Part shown: piece after piece, positions 1-10,542 of the stretch | Numbering within the stretch: the first letter of the stretch is position 1 | Layout of the letters: the number at the start of each line of letters is the position of its first letter | NCBI RefSeq assembly: GCF_002727065.1 | Contig: NZ_PDVP01000003.1 | Coordinates: 124,001 to 188,000 of the forward strand | Length of the DNA stretch: 64,000 nucleotides | From: Zhengella mangrovi | Lineage (GTDB): Bacteria > Pseudomonadota > Alphaproteobacteria > Rhizobiales > Rhizobiaceae | Reading direction: 5' to 3' | Position numbers and translations under genes: made by a program | The notes under the pieces: generated by a model | Told to the model about the DNA's origin: nothing | Databases searched by the model: none | Seen by the model: only the letters and a program-made list of their open reading frames with translations

Positions 1-9
1 GCGAGGTGA

Positions 10-1218
10 TTATCGCGATGCAATCAGCCCGGAAAGCCGCTTGATCCCCTCGTCGATCATCGCTTCAGAGGCGCAGGAGAACGACAGGCGCAGCGTGTTG
101 GCTCCCGAACCATCCGCGAAAAACGCCTGGCCGGGAACAAAGGCGACCCTTGCCTTCGAAATCGCCGCTTCAAGCAGGCGGGCGCCGTCCATGCCCTCCG
201 GCAGCGTCACCCAGACGAACATTCCCCCTTCCGGCCGGGTCCACGACACGCTCTTCGGCATGTAACGCTGCAAGGCTGCCAGCATGTGATCGCGGCGCTT
301 GGAATAGGTCTCCCGGACACGCGCCACCTGCCCTGCGAACCCGTCGCGTGCGACCTCGTTCATCACCATCTGGTTGATCGTCGAGGTATGCAGGTCACCG
401 GCCTGCTTGAGGATGACCATACGCGCGACGATATCCTTTGCGGCACAGACCCACCCGATCCGCAGCCCCGGCGCCAGGGTCTTGGAAAAGGAGCCGCAGT
501 AGACCGTACGGCACTGATCGATGTGACCCTTGCGCTCGATTTCCATTGCCAGGATCGGTGCAATCGCTTCGCCGTCGTAGCGCAACGACTGGTAGGCACC
601 ATCCTCGATCACGGCGATGTCCAGTTCATCCGCCAGGTCCAGGATGCGGTTGCGTTCCGCGGCAGTCATGGTCTGCCCCGTCGGATTGGAGAAATTGGCG
701 GACATGTAGGCAAACTTCACGGCCCCGCCCCGCTCCGATGCCGTCTTGCGGTAATCATCCGCCGAGCGATTGCCCATCGGGTCGAGGCGATCGTACGAAG
801 GTTCGTAGGCATTGAACGCCTGCAAGGCGCCGAGATAGGTCGGCCACGTGACAAGTGCCGTGTCGGCAGGCGACAGATAGAGCTTGCCGAGGTAATCGAG
901 CGCCTGCTGCGATCCCGACGTGATCACGATATTGTCGGTCGAGCACTCGATCCCGATGGCAGCCATTTCGCCGACGAGCCATTCCCGCAGTCCCCGATGA
1001 CCTTCGGAAGGCGAATACTGCAGTGAAGCCGCCTGCATTTGCCCGTCGAGCACCTTGCCGTAGGCGGCCTTGAAGGCGTCCGCCGGGAACAGGTTGGCAT
1101 CGGGAATGCCACCGGCAAAGGAGATGATGTCCGGCTGATCGAGGAGTTTGAGCAGTTCGCGGATTTCGGATGCCTTCATCCGGGCCTCGCGGGAGGCAAA
1201 GTGGTTTTCGTGCGCCAT
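10..1218 (-). CDS. PLP-dependent class I/II aminotransferase
   Basis: A 402-residue fold-type I aminotransferase of the group that includes 2-aminoadipate and MocR-like transaminases; it would transfer an amino group between an amino acid and a 2-oxoacid in the cytoplasm. Visible landmarks are the substrate-loop start 'FAGGIPDANLFP' (about 34-45), 'NPTGQ' with Asn178, Asp206 and Tyr209 of the cofactor pocket, and the Schiff-base lysine Lys246 in 'GSFSKTLAPGLRIGW'. There is no N-terminal GntR domain, so it is an enzyme and not a MocR regulator. The ATG is preceded by CAGGAG at good spacing. It lies downstream of ilvC but beyond a strong terminator and has its own predicted promoter, so it is probably transcribed separately. 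Substrate cannot be read from sequence; a branched-chain, aromatic or aminoadipate substrate is possible. Confidence 0.9.
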   Translation of the reverse strand: MAHENHFASREARMKASEIRELLKLLDQPDIISFAGGIPDANLFPADAFKAAYGKVLDGQMQAASLQYSPSEGHRGLREWLVGEMAAIGIECSTDNIVITSGSQQALDYLGKLYLSPADTALVTWPTYLGALQAFNAYEPSYDRLDPMGNRSADDYRKTASERGGAVKFAYMSANFSNPTGQTMTAAERNRILDLADELDIAVIEDGAYQSLRYDGEAIAPILAMEIERKGHIDQCRTVYCGSFSKTLAPGLRIGWVCAAKDIVARMVILKQAGDLHTSTINQMVMNEVARDGFAGQVARVRETYSKRRDHMLAALQRYMPKSVSWTRPEGGMFVWVTLPEGMDGARLLEAAISKARVAFVPGQAFFADGSGANTLRLSFSCASEAMIDEGIKRLSGLIASR

Positions 1219-1249
1219 GATCAGCCGCTCCTGAAAGAAAGTGTCGCGG

Positions 1250-1278
1250 GATATGCGCCTCCGGGAATTTTATGTCAA
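1250..1278 (-). promoter_or_regulatory. Predicted sigma70-type promoter of the aminotransferase gene
   Basis: On the minus strand a perfect TTGACA (1273-1278) is followed after 17 bp by CATATC (1250-1255), about 30 bp before the aminotransferase start. The element lies between that gene and the ilvC terminator, which fits separate transcription. The -10 is imperfect, so this is a prediction only. Confidence 0.5.
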
Positions 1279-1311
1279 TAGTACTGACCTAGTTTGAAGG
1301 CGGGATGCACG

Positions 1312-1342
1312 AAAAAGGGCCGCGGCTGAGAACCGCGGCCCT
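1312..1342 (-). terminator. Intrinsic terminator of ilvC
   Basis: Downstream of the ilvC stop the minus strand folds into a 9-bp GC-only stem, GGGCCGCGG against CCGCGGCCC (1333-1341 with 1317-1325), closed by a 7-nt loop and followed by TTTTT (1312-1316). This is a classic rho-independent terminator and separates ilvC from the aminotransferase. Confidence 0.9.
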
Positions 1343-1376
1343 GATTTTCGGCGCTTCGAGCAGTCGCTTGATGCGA

Positions 1377-3099
<1,723 letters not shown>

Positions 3100-3106
3100 G
3101 CGCAGT

Positions 3107-3131
3107 GCTGTACCGTACGGTACGGTACAGC
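3107..3131. promoter_or_regulatory. 25-bp perfect palindrome, probable TetR operator
   Basis: Left arm GCTGTACCGTAC (3107-3118), a single central G, right arm GTACGGTACAGC (3120-3131): a perfect 12+1+12 dyad. It contains four GTAC steps. Its position immediately upstream of the tetR start codon (3099) is typical of an autoregulatory operator overlapping the promoter or transcription start. Confidence 0.8.
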
Positions 3132-3225
3132 GTCAACTCAAATCCGAACCCGACCGGGTTTCAGGAAATGACGGCGTCAGACGCAGTACTCCACGGCACG
3201 AAAAAGCGCCCTGAAACAAAGGCCG

Positions 3226-5154
3226 TCAGACCTCGATTTGCGTGCCGATCTCGACCACGCGTCCCGTCGGCAGCCGGAAGAAGCTGGAGGCGTCGGCGGC
3301 GTTGCGCGCCATGGCGATGAACAGGCGGTCGCGCCACACGGCCATGCCGACCTTGCGGGAAGCGATCAGCGAGCGCCGCGACAGGAAATAGGAGGTCTCC
3401 ATCGGATTGTAGACGAGCCCCTTGTCACGGCACGTGGCCAGCGCCTTGGGAATGTTGGGGTCTTCCATGAACCCGTAACGGACTGTGACGAGGAAGAGCC
3501 AGTCATTGTAGCGCTTGATCGCAACCCGTTCATCGTCGGGAACGACCGGTTGGGACTCTGTCTCCACGGTCAGCACGATGTTGAGTTCATGCAGGACCTT
3601 GTAGTGCTTGAGGCTGTGCAGCAGCGACGTCGGCGCGGTCTCGGAATCGCTTGTCAGGAAGACGGCCGTACCCGGCACGAACTGCTTGTCGCTTCGCACC
3701 AGCGATTCGACGAGCTTGGGCAGCGACATCTCGGACTTGCGCGTCAGCCGGAAGAGGACCGCGCGCCCGTCCATCCACGTCCTGATCAGCAGGAAGACCA
3801 CCAGCGCAATGGCGACGGAAACCCAGCCCCCCTCGGGGATTTTCATCAGGTTGGCGCTGAGGAAGGTCACGTCGACGAGGAAGAACGGCGCGATGACGGC
3901 CGCCACGACCAGCTTCTTCCACTTCCAGCCGGCCAGCATCACGATGGCCAGGAGAAGCGTCGTGACCAGCATTTCGCCGGTGACGGAAATGCCGTAGGCG
4001 GATGCCAAACGCTCGGAAGACCCGAAGCCGAACACGAGAAGCAGGACTCCGGCCAGCAGCATCCAGTTGAGCTGCGGCAGGTAGATCTGCCCGGATTGTT
4101 CCGCGGACGTGTGAACGATTTCGAAGCGCGGCAGGATGTTGAGCTGGACAGCCTGGCGGGTCAGCGAGAACGCCCCGGATATCACCGCCTGGCTGGCGAT
4201 GACGGTCGCCATGGTCGCCAGGATCACCATCGGTATGAGGAACATCTCCGGCATCATCTGGAACAGCGGCTGATCGACGGCGGCGCCGGAATGCAACAGC
4301 CATGCCGCCTGGCCGAAATAATTCAGCAGGAGGCAGGGAAAGATCACCAGGAACCAGGCCAGGAGGATCGGCTTGCGGCCGAAATGGCCGAGGTCGACGT
4401 AGAGTGCTTCCGCGCCGGTCACGGCCAGGAACGCAGCACCGATGACAGCAAACGCGACATTCGAGTGATTGATCACGAAATGGATCGCCGCAACCGGACT
4501 GAGGGCACGGAAAACCGAAAGATCATCGACCACGTGCACGGCACCTGAAATGCCGAGCACCAGGAACCACACGAGCGTCAATGGTCCGAACACGGTGGAG
4601 ACCTTTCCCGTGCCGAACCGCTGGATCATGAACAGCGTGACCAGGATTGCGGCGGTAACCGGTATGACGACATGCGAAATGGCCGGCGCCGCCACCTCGA
4701 GGCCTTCGACGGCCGACAGCACCGAGATGGCCGGGGTGATGACCGCATCACCGAAGAAGAGCGATGCGCCAGCCGTTCCGAGAAGCAGGATGACCCACCG
4801 GCGCTTGCGCATGACGCGGCTGGCGAGCGCCATGATGGAGAGCGTGCCGCCCTCGCCCTTGTTGTCGGCGCGCAGCACGAGAAGTGCATACTTGATCGTG
4901 ACGACGATCGTCAGCGCCCAGATGATGATCGAGAGCGCGCCGATGATTTCCGTGCGGGTCGGCAGCGCATCGCCGGCAGCCGCGCGCACCGTTTCCCGCA
5001 GCGCATAGATCGGGCTTGTTCCGATATCGCCGTAGACGACCCCGATGGCACCGAGTGCCAGCGCGACCGTGGAACCCGAATGATGACCGGCTTCGCCGGC
5101 GTTCGTCTCTCCGCCCGTCTCGGACGGATTGGATGTCGCATTCGCGTTTGTCAT
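3226..5154 (-). CDS. kup: Kup/Trk-type potassium uptake transporter
   Basis: A 642-residue inner-membrane K+:H+ symporter of the KUP/HAK/KT family. The signature 'GVVYGDIGTSPIYALRET' lies near residue 40, followed by about 12 hydrophobic segments and a soluble C-terminal domain of roughly 180 residues. The chosen ATG ('MTNANATS') has GGGAGACGG upstream; the open frame continues further 5' but that part overlaps the pdxJ 3' end in another frame and is not family-like. The hydrophilic leader of about 30 residues is poorly conserved in the family. It is followed by tetR after about 125 nt. It probably supplies K+ at low pH or low external K+ as in known homologues. Confidence 0.95.
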   Translation of the reverse strand: MTNANATSNPSETGGETNAGEAGHHSGSTVALALGAIGVVYGDIGTSPIYALRETVRAAAGDALPTRTEIIGALSIIIWALTIVVTIKYALLVLRADNKGEGGTLSIMALASRVMRKRRWVILLLGTAGASLFFGDAVITPAISVLSAVEGLEVAAPAISHVVIPVTAAILVTLFMIQRFGTGKVSTVFGPLTLVWFLVLGISGAVHVVDDLSVFRALSPVAAIHFVINHSNVAFAVIGAAFLAVTGAEALYVDLGHFGRKPILLAWFLVIFPCLLLNYFGQAAWLLHSGAAVDQPLFQMMPEMFLIPMVILATMATVIASQAVISGAFSLTRQAVQLNILPRFEIVHTSAEQSGQIYLPQLNWMLLAGVLLLVFGFGSSERLASAYGISVTGEMLVTTLLLAIVMLAGWKWKKLVVAAVIAPFFLVDVTFLSANLMKIPEGGWVSVAIALVVFLLIRTWMDGRAVLFRLTRKSEMSLPKLVESLVRSDKQFVPGTAVFLTSDSETAPTSLLHSLKHYKVLHELNIVLTVETESQPVVPDDERVAIKRYNDWLFLVTVRYGFMEDPNIPKALATCRDKGLVYNPMETSYFLSRRSLIASRKVGMAVWRDRLFIAMARNAADASSFFRLPTGRVVEIGTQIEV

Positions 5155-5222
5155 GTCGACCGTCTCCCGAACGGCTAGGCCAACTAGACCGATGTTCGCT
5201 GCAGTGCAACCACCAAATCCGG

Positions 5223-5969
5223 CTATCGTCCAAGCGCGCCGAGGAACCGGCGAACCGATTCCGCCATGCCGAATTCCAGCGCATCGGCCGTCAGTCCGTG
5301 TCCGATCGAGACCTCCTTGAGGTTCGGCATGGCCTTGACCAGCGACGGGAGGTTGGCGACGGTCAGATCGTGCCCGGCATTGACGTCCAGCCCGAATTCG
5401 CCTGCCATGCGCGCGGTTTCTTCCAGCTTGCGGATCTCGACGACTGCCCGGTCGGGATCGTCGTGGCAGGCGCCGTAGGGGCCCGTGTAGAGTTCGACGC
5501 GATCGGTCCCCGTCGCGGCTGCCGCTTCCACCTGCTCCCGTGTGGCATCCGGATCGCAGAAAAGCGAAACCCGCATGCCCTTGCGCTTCAGTTGCGAAAC
5601 AGTGTTTGCCAGCATGTCCCTGTTTGCCTTGAAATCCCAACCGTGATCGGACGTCGGCTGGGAAGGATCGTCCGGTACCAGCGTAACCTGTTCAGGCTCG
5701 GCTTGTTCCACGAGTGCCAGGAAGTCTTCGGTCGGATAGCCCTCGATATTGAACTCCGCCTGCGGAAACTCGTCATCGATGAGCGCGCGGATGGCCGGCA
5801 CGTCGGAAAAGCGGATATGGCGCTGGTCGGGCCGCGGGTGAACCGTCAGGCCGTGAGCGCCCGCGCCCAGGGCAATACGCCCGAGGCCGGTCACGCTCGG
5901 CCATGGCAGGTCGCGGCGGTTGCGGAGCATCGCGATCGCGTTCAGGTTGACGGAGAGTTTGGCGGCCAT
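5223..5969 (-). CDS. pdxJ: Pyridoxine 5'-phosphate synthase
   Basis: A 248-residue TIM-barrel enzyme of DXP-dependent vitamin B6 synthesis. It condenses 1-deoxyxylulose 5-phosphate with 3-amino-2-oxopropyl phosphate to give pyridoxine 5'-phosphate. The family start '[13 protein letters not shown]' is at the N-terminus, followed by '[14 protein letters not shown]' with the catalytic histidine, 'GYPTEDFL', and '[14 protein letters not shown]' near residue 200. Length matches the family. The start at '[10 protein letters not shown]' fits homologues; a longer in-frame extension is rejected as low-complexity. The gene is divergent from the small membrane protein at 6079 and 68 nt upstream of kup. 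Confidence 0.96.
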   Translation of the reverse strand: MAAKLSVNLNAIAMLRNRRDLPWPSVTGLGRIALGAGAHGLTVHPRPDQRHIRFSDVPAIRALIDDEFPQAEFNIEGYPTEDFLALVEQAEPEQVTLVPDDPSQPTSDHGWDFKANRDMLANTVSQLKRKGMRVSLFCDPDATREQVEAAAATGTDRVELYTGPYGACHDDPDRAVVEIRKLEETARMAGEFGLDVNAGHDLTVANLPSLVKAMPNLKEVSIGHGLTADALEFGMAESVRRFLGALGR

Positions 5970-6078
5970 GGCTGGTATGTCCTGTCTGGGTGCGGCACAA
6001 GGTGGTCTTGGCGCAAAGGCGCGGCAACCGTATTGTAGCGTTGGTCGCGCAGGCAACCATTTTTCAGGTGTTAGTCCG

Positions 6079-6477
6079 ATGTATCAACCGAACACATCGA
6101 TCCGCAAAGTGGACGAGCATCTGCTTCTGGCCGCGGTCGGCTGGCTGACCGTGGCAGTTGTCATGGCGGTCTACACCGGCATGGCGGCCGGCACGCCCGG
6201 ACTTGTCCACGCCTATGTCTTCATGGTCGGCTTTTGCGCAACGGCGATCATGGGGCTGACCTACCGGCTCTTCCCCGGCATGAAGGCGTCCCGGTTGGCC
6301 AAGCCGCAACTGTGGACGTGGCTCGCCGGCACCGCCCTCCTCTTTGCCGGCCGCCTGGTGCAGGACCTGGGCGGGGCCGATGGCCTGTTCCAGTTCGCTT
6401 CCGTCCTGGCCGCCGCAGGAGCAATTCTCTTTGCTGCCGTCTTCCTGGGCGGCCGCGTCATCCGCCCCGATCTCTGA
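6079..6477 (+). CDS. Small four-helix membrane protein, unknown function
   Basis: A 132-residue integral membrane protein with four strongly hydrophobic stretches (about 16-34, 42-62, 80-96, 102-122). Helix 2 carries '[11 protein letters not shown]' and ends in '[11 protein letters not shown]'. A His at the head of one helix followed by a 'YRLFP' exit resembles small proteins related to heme-copper oxidase subunit I, but one histidine is not enough to claim heme or copper binding. The ATG at 6079 has a short AGGTG upstream. The gene is divergent from pdxJ and 123 nt before the acidic DMP19-like gene. I do not recognise a named family with certainty. Confidence 0.7.
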   Translation: MYQPNTSIRKVDEHLLLAAVGWLTVAVVMAVYTGMAAGTPGLVHAYVFMVGFCATAIMGLTYRLFPGMKASRLAKPQLWTWLAGTALLFAGRLVQDLGGADGLFQFASVLAAAGAILFAAVFLGGRVIRPDL

Positions 6478-6600
6478 ATTTCCGCCGTTTAATGTCTTGT
6501 TGACCAAAAAGGGCGATGATTTGTGCCGGACTTTCGCGCGGGCTTGTCTTTCGGCCGCGAGAATTACGAAATCGGGATCGTTGAGGATGAGGGACCAGTC

Positions 6601-8145
6601 ATGCCGAAACTGGCGGATCTGCTAAGGATCAGGAAAGCGAAGGTCGTGGCGCCGTCCGCTCCGGTCGTCGATGATGCCCAGCTTCGGCGTCGCGTGAATT
6701 CCGTCCTTTCCCGGCCGACCCGTCATGATCTGAAGCCACCGACTCTGTCGCACGACGATTACTTCTTGGCGGGCCAGGGTGATCCGCAAATGCCGGAGAC
6801 GGCCAGCGATGAGATGGCATGGAAAGACGACGCCGCAAGGGATGAAGGCCAAGCCATCGCCCGGGAGCCGTCGTCCGCATCGGCGCCGGAAGCCATCGAC
6901 GTCCCGCCAGTCATCGAGTCCGGCGAAACTGACCACACCGACGATGTGCCTGAATCGGCGGAGCAGGACTGGGAACCGGTTGACCAGGCGGAAGGCCCGG
7001 AGGCAGTTGCCACCGCGGACGATGAGTTGGAGACCCTGCGCGAAAAGCTGACGGAACGGCTCGCCGCGCTGCGCGAGGACGCCGGGCAGAACCGGGCCGA
7101 TCAGGAAGGCACGGCCATGCCGGACGCGGCTCTGCCGATAACGGCAACTGCCACCGACGAGGTCTCTGCTCCCGACGATGATGGATTGCACGCCGATCCG
7201 GTGCCAATTGCCATGACGGAGGAAAGCACCGCGGACGAGGAAGTCATCATGGACGCCGGCGCATGGGTGTCGGAGGAAGCGTCTTCGCAGCAGCCACAGG
7301 TTCCCGCGAACGGGATCCGGGAAGACCAGGAAGAATCCCGGTCCATCGAGGCACCGTCCATCGCGCCGGAGGCGGACGAACTCCTCCTCCCGGTCCAGGA
7401 GCATCCGGAGACATCGCACGAGGAACAGCCCCGTGCAGAGGTCCATGATTTGGATGGTCCGGAGGAGGTTCAATCGCCGGCCGAAACCATGTCACCCGTG
7501 GCTGGCGAACAACCGGAGACCAGCAGCCCGGTCGCGGCATCAGCGCCCGCCCCGGCAAGCAAGGTCTTGCCTGTTCGCGATGTCATCCTGCCGCAATCGC
7601 TTGCCCTTTCGGACGAGTATCCTGCCGTCTTCGAACTCGCGGTCCAGATTTCGGACTACCTCATGTTTGAAGCGGGATATTTCCCGGAGGAATTGCCCCG
7701 CGAGTCGGTGAACGCCTGGTGCATGAACTTCCTGTTGAAGAATCTCGATGAAGGCGGTCTTGGCTCCTTCGTCTACAACGCCTGGGGACAGCCGGAAATC
7801 TGGTCCGCTTGCTCCGAAGGCCTGGAAAAGTGCGGCGCGCAGGCGCATCTTTATGCACTGGAGGCCCTCAACGACCTGATGGCGCGAGACGCTGCGCTGG
7901 CAGAGGCGCTCGAAGAAAGCCCGGAAGCGGCCGCGGATCACGATGCCTTGTCGACGATCGAGGCAGATCTGCGCCAGGCGGAAGCCGACGAGCCCGTTGC
8001 CGGCCTCGCCGGACGATGGCTGCTCCAACTGCCGAACTTGAACATCGTGCCCGACGACGACCTCCAGTACACCGTGACAGCGCTCGGCGAAAAATCGGCT
8101 CTGAAGAAGCGGCGCAGCGAAAACGACAGCGAAGCGGCCGGCTAG
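6601..8145 (+). CDS. Acidic protein with C-terminal DMP19-like domain
   Basis: A 514-residue protein in two parts. Residues about 60-310 are acidic, Ala/Pro/Glu-rich and low in hydrophobics, so probably disordered. The last 180 residues are compact: 'FELAVQISDYLMFEAGYFPEE', then 'VNAWCMNFLLKNLDEGGLGSFVYNAWGQ', then an alternating helical tail. The pattern of a helix ending in 'EGGLGSFVYNAWGQPEIW' resembles the DMP19/DUF4375 fold, a proposed nucleic-acid-mimic or binding domain; this is a resemblance, not a confirmed hit. The ATG at 6601 was preferred over an upstream GTG at 6523 because GAGGGA sits six bases before it. Convergent with the globin gene. Confidence 0.75.
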   Translation: MPKLADLLRIRKAKVVAPSAPVVDDAQLRRRVNSVLSRPTRHDLKPPTLSHDDYFLAGQGDPQMPETASDEMAWKDDAARDEGQAIAREPSSASAPEAIDVPPVIESGETDHTDDVPESAEQDWEPVDQAEGPEAVATADDELETLREKLTERLAALREDAGQNRADQEGTAMPDAALPITATATDEVSAPDDDGLHADPVPIAMTEESTADEEVIMDAGAWVSEEASSQQPQVPANGIREDQEESRSIEAPSIAPEADELLLPVQEHPETSHEEQPRAEVHDLDGPEEVQSPAETMSPVAGEQPETSSPVAASAPAPASKVLPVRDVILPQSLALSDEYPAVFELAVQISDYLMFEAGYFPEELPRESVNAWCMNFLLKNLDEGGLGSFVYNAWGQPEIWSACSEGLEKCGAQAHLYALEALNDLMARDAALAEALEESPEAAADHDALSTIEADLRQAEADEPVAGLAGRWLLQLPNLNIVPDDDLQYTVTALGEKSALKKRRSENDSEAAG

Positions 8146-8164
8146 TTTCGCGGCGGCACCCGCA

Positions 8165-8178
8165 CGGTCGCGCGACCG
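8165..8178. other. 14-bp GC palindrome between convergent genes
   Basis: CGGTCGC joined directly to GCGACCG forms a perfect dyad in the 39-bp gap between the DMP19-like gene and the globin gene, which converge. It has no T tract on either strand, so it is not a standard intrinsic terminator, but it could stop or protect both 3' ends. Confidence 0.4.
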
Positions 8179-8184
8179 GTCACT

Positions 8185-8625
8185 TCAATCCAGCCAGGCG
8201 GGTGGACGCTTGAAGGGTCCGCCAAAGCGTGAAAGCCAAAGGCTGCGGGCAATCCGCCTGGCGGCCGAGACGACATGCGGCGCCGCTTCGGGATGGAAAA
8301 CCTCCGCCGCCGTCTGCTCGAACAGTGCCAGCCAGATCCGGAAGTCGTCCTCCCTCAGGTCGTCGATGGTCATGTGCGCGGCGACCGGCTGCCCGACATA
8401 CTCCGATGTCTTGAGAAGAACGGAGCGCCAGAACGCCTTCATGCGGTCCAGGTGGTCGGGCCAGCGCCCCTCCACCCGGGCTTCGAAAATGGGCGCAAGC
8501 CTGCGGTCTTCACGGATCACACCGTAGAATTGATCCACGAGCGCGGAGATCTGCTCAGGCGTTATCGATGCGAAACGGGCTTCGGGAATTCGCGGAGGAC
8601 GCCCGGAAAAGGATTCAAGTGACAT
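8185..8625 (-). CDS. Group III truncated hemoglobin
   Basis: A 146-residue 2-over-2 globin of the group III (Ctb-like) family. The B-helix region 'LVDQFYGVIRED', the 'RMKAFWRSVLL' segment with its Trp, 'YVGQPVAAH' with the predicted proximal heme ligand His84, and 'FRIWLALFEQTAAEVF' all match the family. These proteins bind O2 or NO and in Campylobacter affect the response to NO and low oxygen; the role here is inferred. It is divergent from the helicase gene across 143 AT-richer bases. I saw no clear NsrR or FNR box there. Confidence 0.93.
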   Translation of the reverse strand: MSLESFSGRPPRIPEARFASITPEQISALVDQFYGVIREDRRLAPIFEARVEGRWPDHLDRMKAFWRSVLLKTSEYVGQPVAAHMTIDDLREDDFRIWLALFEQTAAEVFHPEAAPHVVSAARRIARSLWLSRFGGPFKRPPAWLD

Positions 8626-8768
8626 GGCTGTTTCAAACGGATTCCAGAAAATGATTTTAGTTTTGTAGTTTCAACTCTACACAACCCTAGTACGTAACGC
8701 GATGCAAAAATCAATCACATTTTCGAAACACCGCTCGCCATCGGGAGGCGAATCGGGCAGGGAAAGTC

Positions 8769-9896
8769 ATGCGGTTTTCTCCCGAACAGGACGAGGCGCT
8801 CACGCGCGTTGACAAGTGGTTGCGGCAAGGCTCTTCGCCGCTGTTTCGCCTCTTCGGATACGCGGGAACCGGCAAGACGACGCTTGCGCGCCATTTTGCC
8901 GAGAACGTCGACGGAGACGTCCAGTTCGCGGCATTCACCGGAAAGGCGGCGCAGGTCCTGAGGTCCAAGGGCGCGACCAACGCCCGGACAATCCATTCCC
9001 TCATCTACCGGCCGCGGGGCGAAGAGGCCGTCGAGGACGAGACGACGGGAAAGACGTCGATTTCCCCGACCTTCTCGCTCAACAGGCAGAGTCCCGTCGC
9101 GCGAGCCAAGCTGATCATCGTCGACGAATGCTCCATGGTCGACGAGGCCCTGGGGCGCGACCTCATGAGTTTCGGCACGCCCATCCTGGTCCTCGGCGAT
9201 CCCGGGCAGTTGCCACCCATCTCGGGCGGCGGCTTTTTCACCGAGCACGAACCCGATTACCTGCTCACCGAGATCCACCGCCAGGCAAGGGACAATCCGA
9301 TCATCAGCCTGGCTCTGGACGTCCGCGAGGGTCGATCGCTCCAGTATGGCGACTTCGGAGAGGCCCGTGTCATTTCGAAGGCAGAGGTCACGCAGGACCT
9401 TGTTCTCGATGCGGACCAGGTGCTGGTCGGCACCAACCGGACCCGCCGCCGCTATAACGCGCGCCTGCGAGAACTCAAGGGATTCGAGGGGCCCCTGCCC
9501 CAGGCCGGCGACAAGATGGTCTGCCTGCGTAACGATCCGGCCAAGGGATTGCTGAACGGCTCGCTGTGGAAAGTGATGACGGCCAGCAAGGAAACCGTGA
9601 AACCGGGCATCAACCTGCTCGTCTCGCCCGAGGAGGACGATCCGGATCGGGGAATCGCCAAGATCAAGCTGCTCAAGGCCGCGTTCGAGGATCCCGAAAC
9701 CGAAATCCCCTGGCAGACGAAGAAGCGCTACGACGATTTCGACTACGGTTACGCGCTGACCGTGCACAAGGCACAGGGCTCGCAGTGGAACAACGTCGTC
9801 CTGTTCGACGAGAGCTACGCGTTTCGCGACACGAGAGAACGCTGGCTCTACACCGCGATCACCCGCGCCGCTGAGCGTCTGACGGTCGTCAAGTAG
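8769..9896 (+). CDS. Superfamily 1B DNA helicase (Dda/RecD-like)
   Basis: A 375-residue ATP-dependent 5'-3' helicase. All SF1B motifs are visible: Walker A 'GYAGTGKT' (30-37), 'GKAAQVL' (Ia), 'IIVDECSMVD' (II), 'LGDPGQLPP' (III), the 'IHRQA' arginine (IV), 'LTVHKAQGSQW' (V) and 'LYTAITRA' (VI). It is much shorter than RecD and lacks RecBC-interaction regions; size and motif spacing resemble phage T4 Dda and the stand-alone helicases found in many Rhizobiales. It probably acts in replication-fork or recombination repair. It is monocistronic and converges on ilvH. Confidence 0.93.
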   Translation: MRFSPEQDEALTRVDKWLRQGSSPLFRLFGYAGTGKTTLARHFAENVDGDVQFAAFTGKAAQVLRSKGATNARTIHSLIYRPRGEEAVEDETTGKTSISPTFSLNRQSPVARAKLIIVDECSMVDEALGRDLMSFGTPILVLGDPGQLPPISGGGFFTEHEPDYLLTEIHRQARDNPIISLALDVREGRSLQYGDFGEARVISKAEVTQDLVLDADQVLVGTNRTRRRYNARLRELKGFEGPLPQAGDKMVCLRNDPAKGLLNGSLWKVMTASKETVKPGINLLVSPEEDDPDRGIAKIKLLKAAFEDPETEIPWQTKKRYDDFDYGYALTVHKAQGSQWNNVVLFDESYAFRDTRERWLYTAITRAAERLTVVK

Positions 9897-9909
9897 CGAT
9901 GACCGGCAA

Positions 9910-9935
9910 CGGCTGCCTTTGGGCAATTGCAGCCG
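9910..9935. terminator. Hairpin between convergent helicase and ilvH genes
   Basis: CGGCTGC (9910-9916) and GCAGCCG (9929-9935) form a perfect 7-bp stem with a 12-nt loop in the 60-bp gap between the two convergent genes. There is no T tract on either strand, so termination is plausible but unproven. Confidence 0.4.
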
Positions 9936-9956
9936 CCATGACTCCTGCCCGGCCGA

Positions 9957-10529
9957 TCACATGCCCTGGTCGCCCCGGTTCAGGGCGGCAATACCCGTCC
10001 GGCAGACCTCGATCAGACCGAGCGGCGCCATGATGGCGATGAACTGATCGATCTTTGAAGGCTTGCCGGTGATCTCGAAGATGAAATGGCTGACATTGGC
10101 GTCGATGACCGAAGCGCGGAAGGCATCGGCCAGCCGCAGCGCTTCCACGCGCTTGTCACCTGCCCCGGCGACCTTGATGAGCGCAAGCTCGCGCTCGACC
10201 GGCTTGTCATTGCCGAGTTCCCTTGCCCGCACGGTCAGGTCGACGACCCGGTGAACGGGGACGATACGCTCCAGTTGCGCCTTGATCTGTTCCAGGACGT
10301 GGGGCGTTCCCTTGGTGACGATGGTGATGCGCGAGCGATGGCGCTCCTGTTCCGTTTCCGAAACCGTCAGGCTCTCGATGTTGTAGCCGCGGCCGGAAAA
10401 CAGACCGATCACGCGGGCCAGGACGCCCGGCTCGTTGTCGACGAGAACCGAGAGCGTGTGGCTTTCCGGCTTTTCATGGCTCTTTTCGATGAAATAGGCG
10501 GAACCGGTGGGCTGCAATTGCGCGTTCAT
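9957..10529 (-). CDS. ilvH: Acetolactate synthase small (regulatory) subunit
   Basis: A 190-residue regulatory subunit of acetohydroxyacid synthase. The N-terminal ACT domain is plain: 'SHTLSVLVDNEPGVLARVIGLFSGRGYNIESLTV' (about 23-56), the site of valine feedback in known enzymes; a second ACT-like C-terminal half follows. It binds and activates the IlvB catalytic subunit. The start 'MNAQLQ' has GAAGGGAAG upstream. It is the last gene of the operon that begins with ilvB, but it is separated from ilvB by a lipoprotein gene and an EamA transporter gene, which is unusual because the two subunits are normally adjacent. Confidence 0.96.
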   Translation of the reverse strand: MNAQLQPTGSAYFIEKSHEKPESHTLSVLVDNEPGVLARVIGLFSGRGYNIESLTVSETEQERHRSRITIVTKGTPHVLEQIKAQLERIVPVHRVVDLTVRARELGNDKPVERELALIKVAGAGDKRVEALRLADAFRASVIDANVSHFIFEITGKPSKIDQFIAIMAPLGLIEVCRTGIAALNRGDQGM

Positions 10530-10542
10530 GATCGTCTTCCCT

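Noticed and set aside
3238-4548. A 436-codon plus-strand frame opposite kup
   Set aside because: Rich in His, Asp, Arg and Gln with no hydrophobic core, the typical antisense of a membrane protein gene.
8626-8768. Possible NsrR or FNR box between the globin and helicase genes
   Set aside because: AT-rich runs are present (including TCAATCACATTTT), but no TTGAT-N4-ATCAA or NsrR-type dyad can be aligned.
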